From Alligator mississippiensis (taxonomy: Eukaryota > Chordata > Crocodylia > Alligatoridae): a DNA stretch of 64,000 nucleotides. A model generated the notes under the pieces. The model was not told where the DNA came from. It saw only the letters and a program-made list of their open reading frames with translations, and ran no database searches. Shown here one piece after another: positions 21,409 through 33,400 of this stretch (positions are counted from its first letter, which is position 1; each line of letters opens with the position of its first letter). The stretch is taken from NCBI RefSeq assembly GCF_030867095.1, contig NC_081831.1, forward strand, positions 21,676,001-21,740,000. Direction: 5' to 3'. The position numbers and the translations under genes are program-made.

Positions 21409-24400
21409 AAGGCAGACAAGATGGCAGCCATCCCCTCATCCTTCCTCTCCAGCTGGGGCCTCTCTGACAATCACTGCTAAGGGGTGGGGCCAGCAGAGAA
21501 CATCCAGAAAATATCCGTGAAATTTGCTCTTTATGCTGCGACCAGACCGTGAGGATTGTTTAGTCTCGCCATGATTTAAGTAGGTCCCATACATGCACCA
21601 TGAAGCTGCTTTCAAACAGGGGACTAGACCTTAGCTGTTTTGGTTTCAGCAAGGTAAGAACAGGAGCAGCATAGGGCATGGCAGGGGGTGAGGGTGGGGA
21701 AGTGAGCAGGGAAGGTCTAGGGGTGGGATTTGTACACTTGTTCTGAGATGGTAGGCCAGATTTCCTTATTTAACTCATTTGGACTTTTATTTGTATTTAA
21801 CTAGTTCCTTGCCAAGCAGTGAAGGTGCTCATGGCATACAAGGCAATCTCTGAACTGCTGGGGATATGAATATGATCACTGCTTTCACACAGCTGCTTCC
21901 GCTGCTGGCCTGGAGCCAGGCAAGGGGCACAGGCATGGGAGGGACGTAGTCATGCAAGGGCTCGCTCCTTGTGTCCTACACAGTTAATGGAGAAGGTAGA
22001 AACACAGCATTTTGGAGCCAGCCACATTCAGAGCTGCTGAAGAATCTCAACCTCCTGGCGACAGAGCTGGGCTCATTCCCGGGAGCTGGTCAGAGCAGAA
22101 GGTATGTTGTGCAGGTATCCAATGACAGCAGGCTAGGAAGATGATGAGGCAGGGTGTCTGGAGAAGGGAAGTCTGCCCTAATGATGATTACATCATGTAT
22201 GTCAGACACTTCAGGCTCCAGTCCTCCCTATAATGCTATCTTGGTACAGAGGCATCCTCCAAACCCAGCTCAGTACATCCTGCCCCCTTGTGGAATCGGT
22301 TAGGCATGCCACCATTATAACTGCTTGTACCACACGTCTTCAGATCTCTCTGGCCTCTGCCGACTGCAAGAACACAGCCAATTTGCGTTCAGTTCAGTGC
22401 AGTCACAGGAGAGTCACATTGGTTTGTTCTCACTTGGAAACTACGTGGTTCCATCTTGCTTCGCTCTTCTTTAGACCGACATGGAACATACATGCGGTGA
22501 GATCTAAACAGAATTATCTTCTCCCTAGTCTCTAAACTCCCAAATTCCTGGAACACTATGTCTTCAGTAGAGTCTGACTGGGTGATTGGCATTCAGGTTA
22601 TCCAAGCAAAGGTGTGAGCTGACAACCTACAAAATCTGACCTGAGTTATTGTATCATCTGTCGCATCTCCCCAATCCATCCTAGGACCCCTAGAGCACAT
22701 CCCACAGTTCTTTGGGCTACAGTAAGTTGAACTTTTTTTCCCCAGGAAATTTTAGGAGAGCTTGTCTATCTGGCTGAGGACTTGAAAGAAAACACTGGAA
22801 GACAACCAGCATTTGATGCTTTTAGTTTGCATCCACATTGCAAAGAGGATGAGATACCAACTCAAGTGAAAGTGGATCTTAACCACTAGCCTGTAGACCA
22901 GGACATGCTAACTAGTCCAGGCTGAAAGCACCATCACACTTGGGTCACAGAGATCAGTGTGGATGACAGGAAGGTCAGGAACAGCATCTGAGTAACATCC
23001 TAGGCTGCCTCTGGAATGAAGACAAATTCTAAATGATTTTTTTTCAGTTTGCTTTTCCTCTGTACCTTCATCCTCAGCAGAAGACTGCCCAGGCTGCTGC
23101 CACACAGGGCTGTACTCAAGCCTTCAGCATCAGGGAACTGGAAGACTTTGTCAGAGCCCATTTCCCCACTTGCTGCAGTCTGTTAGCAAACACCTCCAAC
23201 TTCTCTAATAATGACAAGCTTCAATTACTTCTTTAATAACTGGATAATTGGGGTGGGGGGCAGGGGAAGGAAGAGGATGTAGCAGAGTGCTCTGGCCCTT
23301 CAAGGGAAAGAAGATAGCCTTGGGGTAGGGGCCCAGCTGTCAGTGATTAGCTGGCAGTTAAAATCCCAAGACAAGAGAGAGTAAGCAGCTTGAGCTGGAG
23401 AAGGAGCAGTTTGTAGCCAAAGGCAGACTGAAACACAGATGCGTGTGCTTCTGGGATGGGCTAGAGTGAAAGGGCCCTCTCCTACTGTCTGGAGAAAGGC
23501 CAAAGGTTTTCCTTCTTGTTTTGGACAAGGTTTTTTTTGTGTTATGAGGGCTGGAGGGCAGGGGCTTCTAAGGGGACAGAGCCAGTCTGTGTGGGAACAG
23601 GCACATCAGCTTCTTGCAGGGGAAGGTGTCCTCCTGTGGGTGAAAGTGTCCAGCCAAAGTGGCTCATCAGGGAGGGAACTGAGGTGGTCTGAAGAGCTTT
23701 AATAAGCACCCCGGTTCATAATGGCTCTTGTGGCAGCTGGGTGATTAGCCTTCCAGAGCCTAATCACTGCTATTCTGAAGATGCTAATTAGATGTTAAAT
23801 ACACAGCACCAGCCTACACAGAAAAAAACACTTGGGAGCTTGTTAACATTTACATTATATTAATTCCCTACTTGTATTTTATTCCCAGCATGCAGGACCC
23901 TGGAGACTTATGGGACATGGAAAGTAGTTGTGAGCTCAAAACCAAGCCTTTCTGTCCTCCCACAGCAGCCATTGACTGAAAGCCTTGAGGTATGATCTGC
24001 CAACTAGGGCATGGCGAGCTGTGGGTGGTGACTGGCTCACCTCTGGGCAAATGCTTACTTTCTCTTTCACTGGCATTAGCATTAAGAAAGGACTATAGCA
24101 ATAAAGCATGAAGTGCTGTATGTTCAGGCCCCAAGGAAGGGGTGGGTATTTTGGTATATTCTCTTTAGTGGCCTTTTCTAGCAAGGATGAGAGTCCAGGC
24201 TGTGCACTGCTTTCCAGTTTCCAACACTTACTGATGTCAGGAGAGGTCTGGGATGGAACAAGGTGAAAGTGGCAGCTGTGTACAAAGGCAGCTTCTTAGC
24301 ACCTTGGTGAGAGGGTGGGAACTGCCTTACCTTCCTATGAATGTGGCAGTGCTGATTGTAACTTCTGTCTGTTGCAACTATCTTTTGTTCTGTTTATGCA

Positions 24401-25080
24401 CCACCCAGGAAAATGCAGACCTGGTGCATGACAATGTTTTGGGCACTTCTGCTCAAGATGAATAAATAATACTTAAAGGAGAGGTAGCTCTTAGCTGTCT
24501 GGGAGCAATGAAAGCAGCAGCCTCTGAAGAATGGAGAAAGAAGTACATTTAAATAATTTTTCCCCAGCCCAACTACACTGGCATACATACCTGTTTATTA
24601 CTGTATTTTCTTGCATGACACACAACTTTTCCCCCAAAATTAGCTGCTGGAAATTGGAGTGCATGTCTTAAACAAGGAGCAGGAATTCCTATAACTCTAA
24701 TACAATCCCAAAACTGGAGTCACTCAACAAAGCTAGAATCAGATTTCAATCCCAGGACAAAGACAATGGAGTCCCTCTGGCTGTCACCTACAGCTCCTGG
24801 CTTAAACACATTAGGTATTTCATTCATTATTGACCTCCAACCCCTCCCGGGAATGGATGACTGTCTGAAAGTAGTCAACTATTCACTTACATATTACAGT
24901 TAGAGAGCAGTCCTTAGAGAAAATTTGAGCATCTCCCCTACTTGTGCAGTCACCTTTCCCAAAAAGTAAATACAGATGACTGTATTCATCACCAAATAGA
25001 ATCTGACAGTGCTGCCTTTGAACATCTCTGAAATAGGTTCTGATGTCATAGTCATCAAAAGCACTAAACCAAACTTCTCA
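21409..25080. other. Intergenic; one possible hAT fragment
   Basis: No exon is recognised over 3.7 kb. The stretch 24,600-24,680 (ttttcttgcatgacacacaa, then cccccaaaattagctgctgg) looks like an old DNA-transposon fragment, at low confidence. The many short frames carry no familiar motif. Confidence 0.4.
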
Positions 25081-25084
25081 TCTA

Positions 25085-25720
25085 TCAGGCTGTTGTCATC
25101 CTTACCCTGTTGTATGGGTGTGAACCCTGGGCAACATATCAGACACACCTGAAAGCCTTGAAATGTTACCATCAGCGATGTCTTTGGAAAATCCTCCATA
25201 TCTACTGGAAGGATAAAAAAATGAATGCCAGATCAAGCAACCACCACCAGCCTCGAAGCAATGTTTATATGGCACCAGCTCCATTGGACAGGACATGTCA
25301 TAAGGATGCCTGACAACCAGCCTGATGGTCTCTCAACTTGCCAGTGGTCATCTCTGTAGAGGTGGACAAAAGAAAAAGGTTCCAGGACTCCCTGAACACC
25401 AGTCTGAAGAAATGAGATATTAACATCAATACCCAAGAGACTCAAGCATTGAATCATCCCCAATGGCGCTGGTGCCATGAAGTACAGTAAGGCATCAACC
25501 ATTTGAAGCAAGTTTGCCTCACTTTGGAGGCAGATAGACAAGAGAGACTAAGGGAAAGAGCTGTGTCCTGACATTGCCAGGATCCACTTCTGTCTCCTGA
25601 AGCTGTGTGCGGTATCTGCAGTGAAACATGCAGATCTCAGATTGGGCTCTTCAATCATCTCTGGACTTACTGGTGCCTTCCCTGTGTACTGGAAGACTGT
25701 CATCCTCATATCAAGGGGAT
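25085..25720 (+). mobile_element. LINE (non-CR1) C-terminal fragment with zinc-finger tail
   Basis: Plus-strand frames give LLYGCEPWATYQTHLKALKC, then a HWTGHVIRMPD block and finally CGICSETCRSQIGLFNHL. This is the YGxExW region, the GHVxRMPD region and the C-terminal CxxC...H finger (CRSxIGLxxHLRT) of the same LINE type as at 19,059. Multiple frame breaks are present. The 3' limit is uncertain. Confidence 0.7.
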
Positions 25721-25859
25721 GCTGATTATGACAATGAATCATGGAGGGCAAGCCTGTCCTGATGTAGAGGCAGCCCCTTCCCCGCCACCCCCAACTCAAG
25801 TGAGATTTCTCAAGAAACAGGTTATCTAACTCCCAGTCTCACTGAGGCACCAGAGCTTG

Positions 25860-26268
25860 CAATGGACCCAAATGCCTTCTGTACCCCAGCATCAGTACAG
25901 ACAACTGGACCATATAACATGGATTATAATATCCAAGGTTCATTCACTTGCAACTCTACCCATGGCATATACACCATCATCTGCTTACAGTGCCCCTCTG
26001 ATGTCTACATTGGATAGACTGGGCAATCTCTACATGACAGAATGAATGAACACTGCTCCAACATCAGCTGCAGAAAGACATGCAAGCTGATGGCGGAACA
26101 TTTTAGACTCCCTGGACACTCTATCATTGACCTGAGGGTGGCTGTTCTCCAGCAGAAAACTTTTTAAAAACTGTTTGAACAGATTTCAGAACAAGAAATC
26201 ATTTACAGACTGGATTGTAACAAGTATGGTTTAAATAGGGACTCTGGATGCTTATGCCATTAGCTCAG
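25860..26268 (+). mobile_element. Penelope-like element C-terminus (GIY-YIG), lineage A
   Basis: Plus-strand reading gives NSTHGIYTIICLQCPSDVYI, then GQSLHDRMNEH, AEHFRLPGHSIIDLRV and YGLNRDSG. This is the GIY-YIG endonuclease that ends Penelope-like retroelements (YxIxCxxCP...Y(I/V)GxT...LxxRMNxH), with the usual AEHF..PGHS and GLNRDxGF ending. In-frame stops are present, so it is dead. It differs clearly from the copy at 45.4-46.0 kb. Confidence 0.75.
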
Positions 26269-26799
26269 TCACTGCCTGGCCACTGGGGGAGCACGTGCCC
26301 CTCTTGACTCAGGAGGCACCAGTCACCCATGATTCTAAATTTTCTCCCCTTCTTATACTTTGCTTTCTGCATATCCTTTCACAGCATCTGATTAAATGTA
26401 TTTCCTAGATACATACATTCTACTTTGACTAATTTATAAGGTGTAAGTTTATCCTGCCTTCTGAGCACCCCAATGACCAGGCTTGAGTGTCTTTCTAAAG
26501 TTTCTTGCCTTTTGTTCAATGACAATGTGCATTATACAAAAACATAACTGAGGTATTGGAAGGGTTCAAGTAGTGTTACCAGATTTGCCCATTACTTTGC
26601 GGTGTGCTCATTTATTAAGGATACGTTTCTAGGGTCTTGGTAATTCTATCAGTGTGCTGCTTGTGTTACTTGTGTTTCTATACGGAGCTGTATATCTCCC
26701 TTCTGCAAGTCCTCATCCCCCAATGGAGCTATCTTGCAGGACTCAGTTTCAATGGGGCTGGGTTCCTCCAGTCACCAAATCAGTCATACACACAAACAC

Positions 26800-27075
26800 A
26801 CACAGATTAATGTGACACACCTGACCCGGCCGGGTTGATCAGCATGGACAGGCTGACACTCTCATATGCCAAGAATCAGTTCATCAGAACAACAATAAAC
26901 TGCAGTCAGACACAAGCACACAGGTGAACAGAATCCCTCTGAATCTGGCTGGGTGTCCAGCTGACACCCTCATGGGCCAGCATTCAGTTCATAAGGACAC
27001 ATCTGAGTCAAACTGGGTCAATGAGCTTGTACAAGCTGATACCCTTATATGTTTCAAACTCAACACGTCCCAATC
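26800..27075. repeat. Three diverged tandem units
   Basis: Three neighbouring segments align loosely: one with CAGGCTGACACTCTCATATG, the next with CAGCTGACACCCTCATGGG and the last with CAAGCTGATACCCTTATATG. The first two also share CAGTTCAT(C/A)AGAAC-like ends. The period is uneven (about 75-110 bp). Degenerate internal duplications of this kind are common in LTRs, but that origin is not shown. Confidence 0.5.
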
Positions 27076-28190
27076 TTTGGCTTCTTGATGAGCAGACCCC
27101 ACAGTATTTTTGGGCTTTACAGGGATCTTTAGCTTAGGTAAAAGAAGCGTTGCTGCAGAGCACGTGAGGAAGGAGGAGTAGAGAAGGAAAAATATACCCA
27201 GTTACTACCAGTTTGACTATAAAAGTTATTTATTGCTAAGTATATGAAATATATAATGGTACTAGTAGTAATATACATGCAAAAGAAAAACAAACACAAA
27301 CAATTACAGTATTACCCTGGTTTCACTAAGTATTTGGGGAAACTTAGCTCAAGCTTAACTAATACAGTTCAGGTTCAGAAATTTATGCCTAGAGAGAAAA
27401 GAGAGAGAGAGCGCTGGGATCTCACCAGTCCAAGGTGCTCAGGTTGCAAAGCTGACAGGTAAAGTTCGTAGCACAATCCTTGAAGGGAGACAGTCTGTTC
27501 TTCTAGTGTCCCAAGAACAACAGGGGATGGTGCTAGCACATGATTTTTCTTCCTGAAGCACACACACACTGCTGCTTTTTACAGATTTTTATACCCTCAG
27601 TTCAGCTGCTTTGAAGCATTCTCAATAGTGTAAATCATTGTCTTTTCTATTGACAAGGGGTTATCTGGTTTGGAACATCTCAAGAAACTGATTGATAATC
27701 AGGAAACACATAAGGTTAGGGAGTAACCAGATACTTGGGAGCCAGCTTGAAATTCTTATGGATAGCAGATATACTGATGGGATATCTCATGGTTTCTTCA
27801 GAAACAATAGATAGCTTGCAGCATCAGGGTTTTGGATTTTTACTTGTTGTGAACAAGCCTCAGCTTAGCATGACTTTTCCAGATCTTACTATAGTCTTTT
27901 AACAGACTTAAGGCAATTATTGGAGTGTTCATAACCTTTGGGCAGGAGGACTTCTACCAGTCGTCCTGGGAAAAGTATGACAACACCTGTGGTCAGGACT
28001 CCAATGGGCTGGACGCTGTAATGAACCCCTTTACCATTGTTCAAATGTTGCCCATACCCCCTCTGACTCGGTCTCTGGCCTCAGCATTCCCTAACCTGGC
28101 AACCGAGTTTTAGTCAATCAAGTTGAAATAGGCCTCCCATAGGGGGACTGGGGAATGTATGGCCCGAGATGCCTATTAAACTTAGAGGGG

Positions 28191-28207
28191 TGTGTGTGTG
28201 TGTGTGT
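28191..28207. repeat. (TG)n microsatellite
   Basis: A short TG dinucleotide run with a nearby G run at 28,210-28,217. Confidence 0.8.
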
Positions 28208-28995
28208 TTGGGGGGGGAAAGTCCTTTGTAAATCCAGATTAGAACTGGTCTGATAAATGCTGAGCTGGGTGTGTGTAAATGTGGGTTGATTAGCATTTGG
28301 AGCACAGATTCCCCATCATGCAGTGCTCCCCTGCTTCTCTGATCCCAGAACTCACTGCAGTCTCTGCTTCAGGCTTTCTGTTCTCCATCTCTCATGTAAA
28401 TGAATGGTCATCTGGTTCCATCTCGGATGCAAATGAGACCTAGGGCAGTTGTTTCACTTTTGTCACACTTATCTGGAGAGTTTTAGGTGTGTCTCTCACT
28501 ACATCTTAATCAGTTTCGTTTAGGTGGGGGGGGAATTCTTTGCAAGTCAGACAGGCTGCTTCCTGTGCCCCAAGAACACAGAACTGAGACGTAACAGTAA
28601 CCCCACAGAATATCCTTTAGGTTAGAACTCCGAAGGCCATAGTTCAAATCGATTCCCTTCCTGATGCAAAGTATGGATTTATACCATATCCTTCAGCCTT
28701 TCAAGACAGTGACCTAACTACTATGATATAGAGCTGTTCTGCTTTATATAAAATACTTAGTCATTGAAACCAAGGAGCAAACAAGGGAGAATGACACTGT
28801 AGCATGGTGATTAGGACACTCATCGGGGAATTGGGACACCTGGGTTCCTGTTCCTGCTCCAGTGACTGAGTTACTTGAAAAGCTCCTAGGAGAGTAAGCA
28901 AGAGAGGTGGAAGTAAGCTTTGAGCAGAACAGCTTGCTACAGGGAAAGGCCAGGCTGCTGGGTTGGGGCCAGAACCAAAGGTCTCGCTTCCAAAG

Positions 28996-29826
28996 CTAGG
29001 GACAGACATTACACATAAACCAGTTTAAGTAATCAGAAACTGGTTTAAACCTGTAACAGAACAAACGTTCAGTGCACATAAACCAGTTTGAAAATGGCTG
29101 AAACTAATTTGAGATAAACCTAGCTGAATGTAGTATCAGACTTAACTGATTTGGGTCAAATCAGTTTATGCAATGTTTGTCTCAAATCAGTTTATGCAAT
29201 GTCTGTGCCAGACCTGTTGCTGGTTTAAGTTAAGCCAGACTCCCCCAGCATCCCAGCATGCTTTCTGGGCTGGGCGGGGCTCTCTGCTCCACAGCAGAGC
29301 TGGCCCTTCCCCTCTGCTCCCTGGCTGCAGCTCCCCCCTACTCCCCCCTTCCCCTCCCCACTCCCTGCTAAGCAGGGCTTCCCGTCCATCCCCTCTGCTT
29401 TACACAGACAGACGGCATTATCTAGCAGACCACATGCTGGCTATGGTCCATGCTGTGGCAGACAAGACAAAGGCAGAATCAACAGTAGCTGGTAATATCC
29501 CTGTTGGTTTTTTAATGGGCTGATAAACACTGAGTTAGGGGTGATAAACACTGTGTTATCAATTCCCTGCTGGGCTGGTGTGGGGGAACCCTGCCTAATC
29601 AGAGTATCCTGCCCAGGGCCTTGCCATGTTCCCCTGGGCTCAGCACTCTAGAAGGGAGGGAGGGCTGTTCTAGCTCCCCCTGGCTTCTAGCCTGAGCCAC
29701 TGCAGGCATGTGCTTGCATGTTGGAGATATGTATACAGTTACAAACTGATTCAGCCTAGCCAGGTTAGACTAACCTACAAAGATTGAATCAATTCAGGCT
29801 CAAGCTTTTTGAACATCTGTCCCTAG
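28996..29826. mobile_element. Non-autonomous DNA transposon (CTAGGGACAGAYRTT ends)
   Basis: The ends CTAGGGACAGACATT and AACATCTGTCCCTAG are 15-bp inverted repeats with two mismatches. The left half is rich in AAACCAGTTTAA/AACTGGTTTAA-type palindromic motifs, and CAAATCAGTTTATGCAATGT is repeated at about 29,158 and 29,184. No transposase is seen. The superfamily is not settled because the target duplication is unclear. Confidence 0.65.
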
Positions 29827-30019
29827 CCCAAGTGCTAGGGACCAGGCAGAAGTGCTTGGTTTCATTTGTTTATTTGTTTGCTTCTTTATTGCTTAAAGGC
29901 TGCATTTTACTTAGGAGGACTGGCTGAGTTGCTCCTTAGAGAGCAAAACCCTCCTGTAATAGCCAGCAGAGTAGGTAGCTCACAGGTGGTGCACAACACA
30001 AGCAGCCTCAGCTACTAGA

Positions 30020-31300
30020 AATGGAGACTGAGACCATGATAAATGGCTGGTGAGGCAGCAGCAAATATTCCAGCAGTTCCAACAGAAGTTACAGGAGAAG
30101 CAGTAGCATTTCATGCACTGGTCTAGTAACCAGAGCAAGCCCAGTGTGCAGGTAGGTGCTGCTACTGTAGCCTAAGCGGGTAGAAACTTCAAAGATAGAG
30201 TCAGATGATGAGCCTGAGGTCTTTCTAAAGATCTTCAAGAAATTGGTGGAGATATACCAATGGCCCTGGGACTGGTGGGCCACTAAGCTAGCCCGTTATC
30301 TGACAGGTGAAGCTCAGGCAGCCTACTGGGCTCTGGGAGCTGAAACCATGTAAAATTATGACACCCTCAAGGCCACCATCTTCAACTGCATGAGGTTCAC
30401 TCAAGAGGCAAACTGGCAGCAGTTCCAGGAAGAGCTGTTTAACCCAAACTCCCAGCCCTAGAAGTGGAACAGCATCTCAGATCTGTGCACCTGATGGCTG
30501 AAACCTGAGTTCTGCTTGATGACTAAACTCATAAAATTGATAACCCTGGAGCAATTTCAGTAGGTACTGTTGGTGGGGCTTTAGGAGTGGGTTTGTTGAT
30601 ACCAGGCTGATAGTCTCAGGGAAGCAGTCCTCCTCAAGAATTTCCTTGAGGCTGAACTGGAAAGTGAGAATTACCCCACTGGGCCAAAGGGATGGGCTCT
30701 GCAAGACATGAGCCCAAATTGGAGAGAACCTCTTGTAGCTCGAGGCAGTTGAAGGCCCTGCACCTGGTCCAGGAATCCTGATTTCTCTAGGATGCAAGGG
30801 CAGACTCCATAGTACTGGGGGCCAGACTTGGGAATAGAAGGCAATCCTCTCCAGGTGCTAATACCAGGCCAAGAGAAGGGGAATTTATAGTCTGCTTTGT
30901 GCAGGCAGCCAGGCCACAGGTGCAGGGATTGTCCACAGGCAGAAAGTGGATGTGCAGGCTGGGATTTCTGAGGTCCAGGGGGAGGCACCAGAGCAGGGTG
31001 GCTGTCTGGTCCTCATGAAGACAAAGAATACTCAGGTCCTGGCCCAGTAGACTGAGGCTCTAAACAGAGATTTCTTCATGGACAGTTTGTAGACACTGGT
31101 CAACTATCAGGCCTGCAGGACACATGCAACCTGCATCCACAAGGATGTGAAACCCCCACCTGACTATGAAGGTTGGTAGGGGCCAGACTGCAAATTTGAT
31201 AGTGGCAGGGGCCAACCATCTTTTCTCACTCCATGGTGATGGGTTGGGATTGCAGCCCACTAACCAAATTGTTCTACCTGGCAGCAAAGAGTCAACAAAA
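30020..31300 (+). mobile_element. Gypsy (Gmr1-type) gag fossil with SCAN-like capsid region
   Basis: This is a broken copy of a Ty3/gypsy LTR retrotransposon of the Gmr1 kind. The capsid region, recognisable from LARYLTGEAQAAYWAL and the following block, is the part related to the vertebrate SCAN domain. A nucleocapsid-like stretch and a short following region extend to about 31.3 kb. It carries many breaks (of the order of ten), has no LTRs that I can see, and looks old. Confidence 0.65.
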
Positions 31301-32543
31301 CTTGGGTACCAAGGACCACCCCAGTGACCAATTAGGTAAGTAGCCTACTTACAGAATCCCACACCTGAGCATTTCACCTAGGTACAGACATTCACAAAGC
31401 TTTGGGCAGAATTGATCTAAGTTACACAGTTTTCTGTAAGCAGAGGAGTTTAGATAGCTAATAAACAGAACACACACTTGCCCTTTGTTGGGGTTGCAAA
31501 TCATGGACTGGGTTCCACCATTTTTCAACCAGTCTGTGGGTGCCAAACTTCTGTTCTGGGGATAGACTGGTTCCCGATCACTTATACTGGTAAAAGTGTA
31601 ATGTCTATTTCTGGCTTTCAGATCGAGGTCTTGTGTTTGCCCCTCCTGGGTAGCGATTCAAGCCAACTCCAAGCTTTTCCTCTCTTTTTTTCCTGCATGC
31701 CAAACTCACCATTTTAAGAAGAGTGATGAAGGCTGGGTCTCCCCTCACCTAGTACTGTAATAATCACTTATCCAAAAGGAGATCTCAGATGACTGACTCT
31801 GGGTTTCAGGCTGCATTAAGTTTGGAGCCCTTTAACAATCTCTTTAGGTTGTTTTGCCACCATGTGGCCCTTCCCTGTACTGCCCTCATTTCAGAGAAAC
31901 TCAATTTTGTGACAAGATTTATGTATAACATTCCTCTTTTTGCCCTCTTGGTCTCTTAACCTAAACTTGGGAATGGATTTCATTGAAACTCTCCTGGAAA
32001 TACTAAACAAATAGAGGAAATATTCTCATCTTCAGCTCTGCTCACAAGATAAAGCCCCAAAAAGAGGAGGATGAGTAAGGTGGGGTACCACTTCTTACTG
32101 GGATGGATCTTCATCCTCCCCACCTTTTAGTTTTGGTCACCTTCCTACTTTGCTGAGAGCTGACACTGCATCCATGACATCTGCCCTACTTTTACATCCA
32201 TGGGAGTATTTCACTCCTTTATCATCACACATGACACCCAAAAGAGCAACCATCTCAGAATGTATTTGTAGCAGTGCTAAGTAGAGTTGCCTCCCAGACA
32301 TCTGGGCAGTGTCAGATTCCAGGTCACTGTGGCAATACAATTTGCTTTCTTTACCAAGGCAGAGTTTAAGACAAAAAAAATTGGACCTGTCCTGCAGTTG
32401 GGCTGGGCTCTGTACACTAGGAATCTGCTTCCCTCAACCCATCTCATAATGCCTGGGTACCTCCACTCACCCTGGAGGGCCTACCTACCTCCACTGTCTG
32501 GTCCTTGCTGACTGGACAGCAAACCAACCAAGACAGGACTTCA
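31301..32543. other. Intergenic, nothing recognised
   Basis: No exon or named repeat. Frames are short and without motifs. Confidence 0.4.
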
Positions 32544-32551
32544 GGTTAGAG

Positions 32552-33101
32552 CAGGGGAGGGCAAAGTCTGGCCCACGGGCCAGATTGGGCCCATGGCAGA
32601 CTCCATTTTCCAGCACCAACTGCCCGCACTACTGCAGCCAGTTTCCATGCAGACCCCAGCAGCAGCGGGGCCATGACAGTGCAGGGCCAGGGTTTCCTTA
32701 GAGAGCACCCCCAGCAGTGCTGGCAAGGCACATGGCTGGGCAGGGAGCTTCTCCAGGGCTGGGATCTTGCAGAGGTGGAAGCATGGCCCGGAGTTGGGGT
32801 ACAACTGCTATCCACTGCCTGCACACCCCAGGTAGGGTCAAGCAGGCAGTGGATCGTGGCTCTGCCCTGGCTTTGGAACATGCTGTCACCACTGCAACAT
32901 CCCAGCCCTGGAGCACCTCCCTGCCCAGCCATGTGCCTTGCCAGCACTGCTGGGGCCGCTCTCCGTGGAAACCCTGCCCTGCACTGTCATGACCCCGCTG
33001 CTGCTGGGGTCTCCATGGAAACTGGCCACAGTGACACGGGCAGGGGCTGCTGGAAAATGGAGTCCAGCCACTGGCCAGATCTGCCATTTTGCTCACCCCT
33101 G
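32552..33101. mobile_element. Foldback hAT-type element with perfect 8-bp target duplication
   Basis: A 550-bp element begins CAGGGGAGGGCAAAGTCTGG and ends TTTTGCTCACCCCTG. It is flanked by GGTTAGAG at 32,544-32,551 and again at 33,102-33,109. The two halves are largely inverted copies of each other: 'ggactccattttcca'-type sequence on the left pairs with 'ggaaaatggagtcc' on the right, and GTGCCTTGCCAGCACTGC appears in both orientations. It belongs to the same family as 55,183-55,661. The overlapping frames on both strands are by-products of this palindrome. Confidence 0.9.
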
Positions 33102-33109
33102 GGTTAGAG

Positions 33110-33400
33110 GGTGGTATTCTCCATCATTAGGAGTGCATCTATGTCACTGAAAGTCAGCCTCAGTTAGAGGTGCTCAGATTCAGCCATGATTCCTCAGTGG
33201 CAGGGACCTGAAAGGCCTATTTACTATGCCATTGGGTAGGCCTAGGGCCTAGGCCAACCAAATAAAGTTATACACCTCTTTTAAGAGGGAAACCACTAAA
33301 TACATTAGAGATTTTTTGGGACAACTAACCCCCCCCCCCCCCAAAAAAAAAAACAACAAAAAAACAAAACAAAAAAACGGAAAGGAGTGAGGGTCATAGA
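33110..33400. other. Intergenic with C and A runs
   Basis: A C run (about 33,329-33,342) is followed by an A-rich tract to about 33,378. Nothing else is recognised. Confidence 0.5.

Larger units (their letters stand above)
26269..28990. other. Unassigned; contains diverged tandem units and microsatellites
   Basis: No exon is recognised. It includes the tandem units at 26,800-27,075 and a (TG)n run at 28,191-28,207. A TATA-like 'gactataaaagttatttatt' at 27,220 and the tandem units make an old LTR possible for 26.6-28.1 kb, but I could not find both ends. Confidence 0.35.

Noticed and set aside
30020-30800. SCAN-domain zinc-finger host gene
   Set aside because: The region is badly broken and continues into nucleocapsid-like sequence, with no zinc-finger exon nearby. 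A gypsy gag fossil fits better.
32546-33107. Matching proteins on both strands
   Set aside because: They arise because the two halves of a foldback hAT element are inverted copies.
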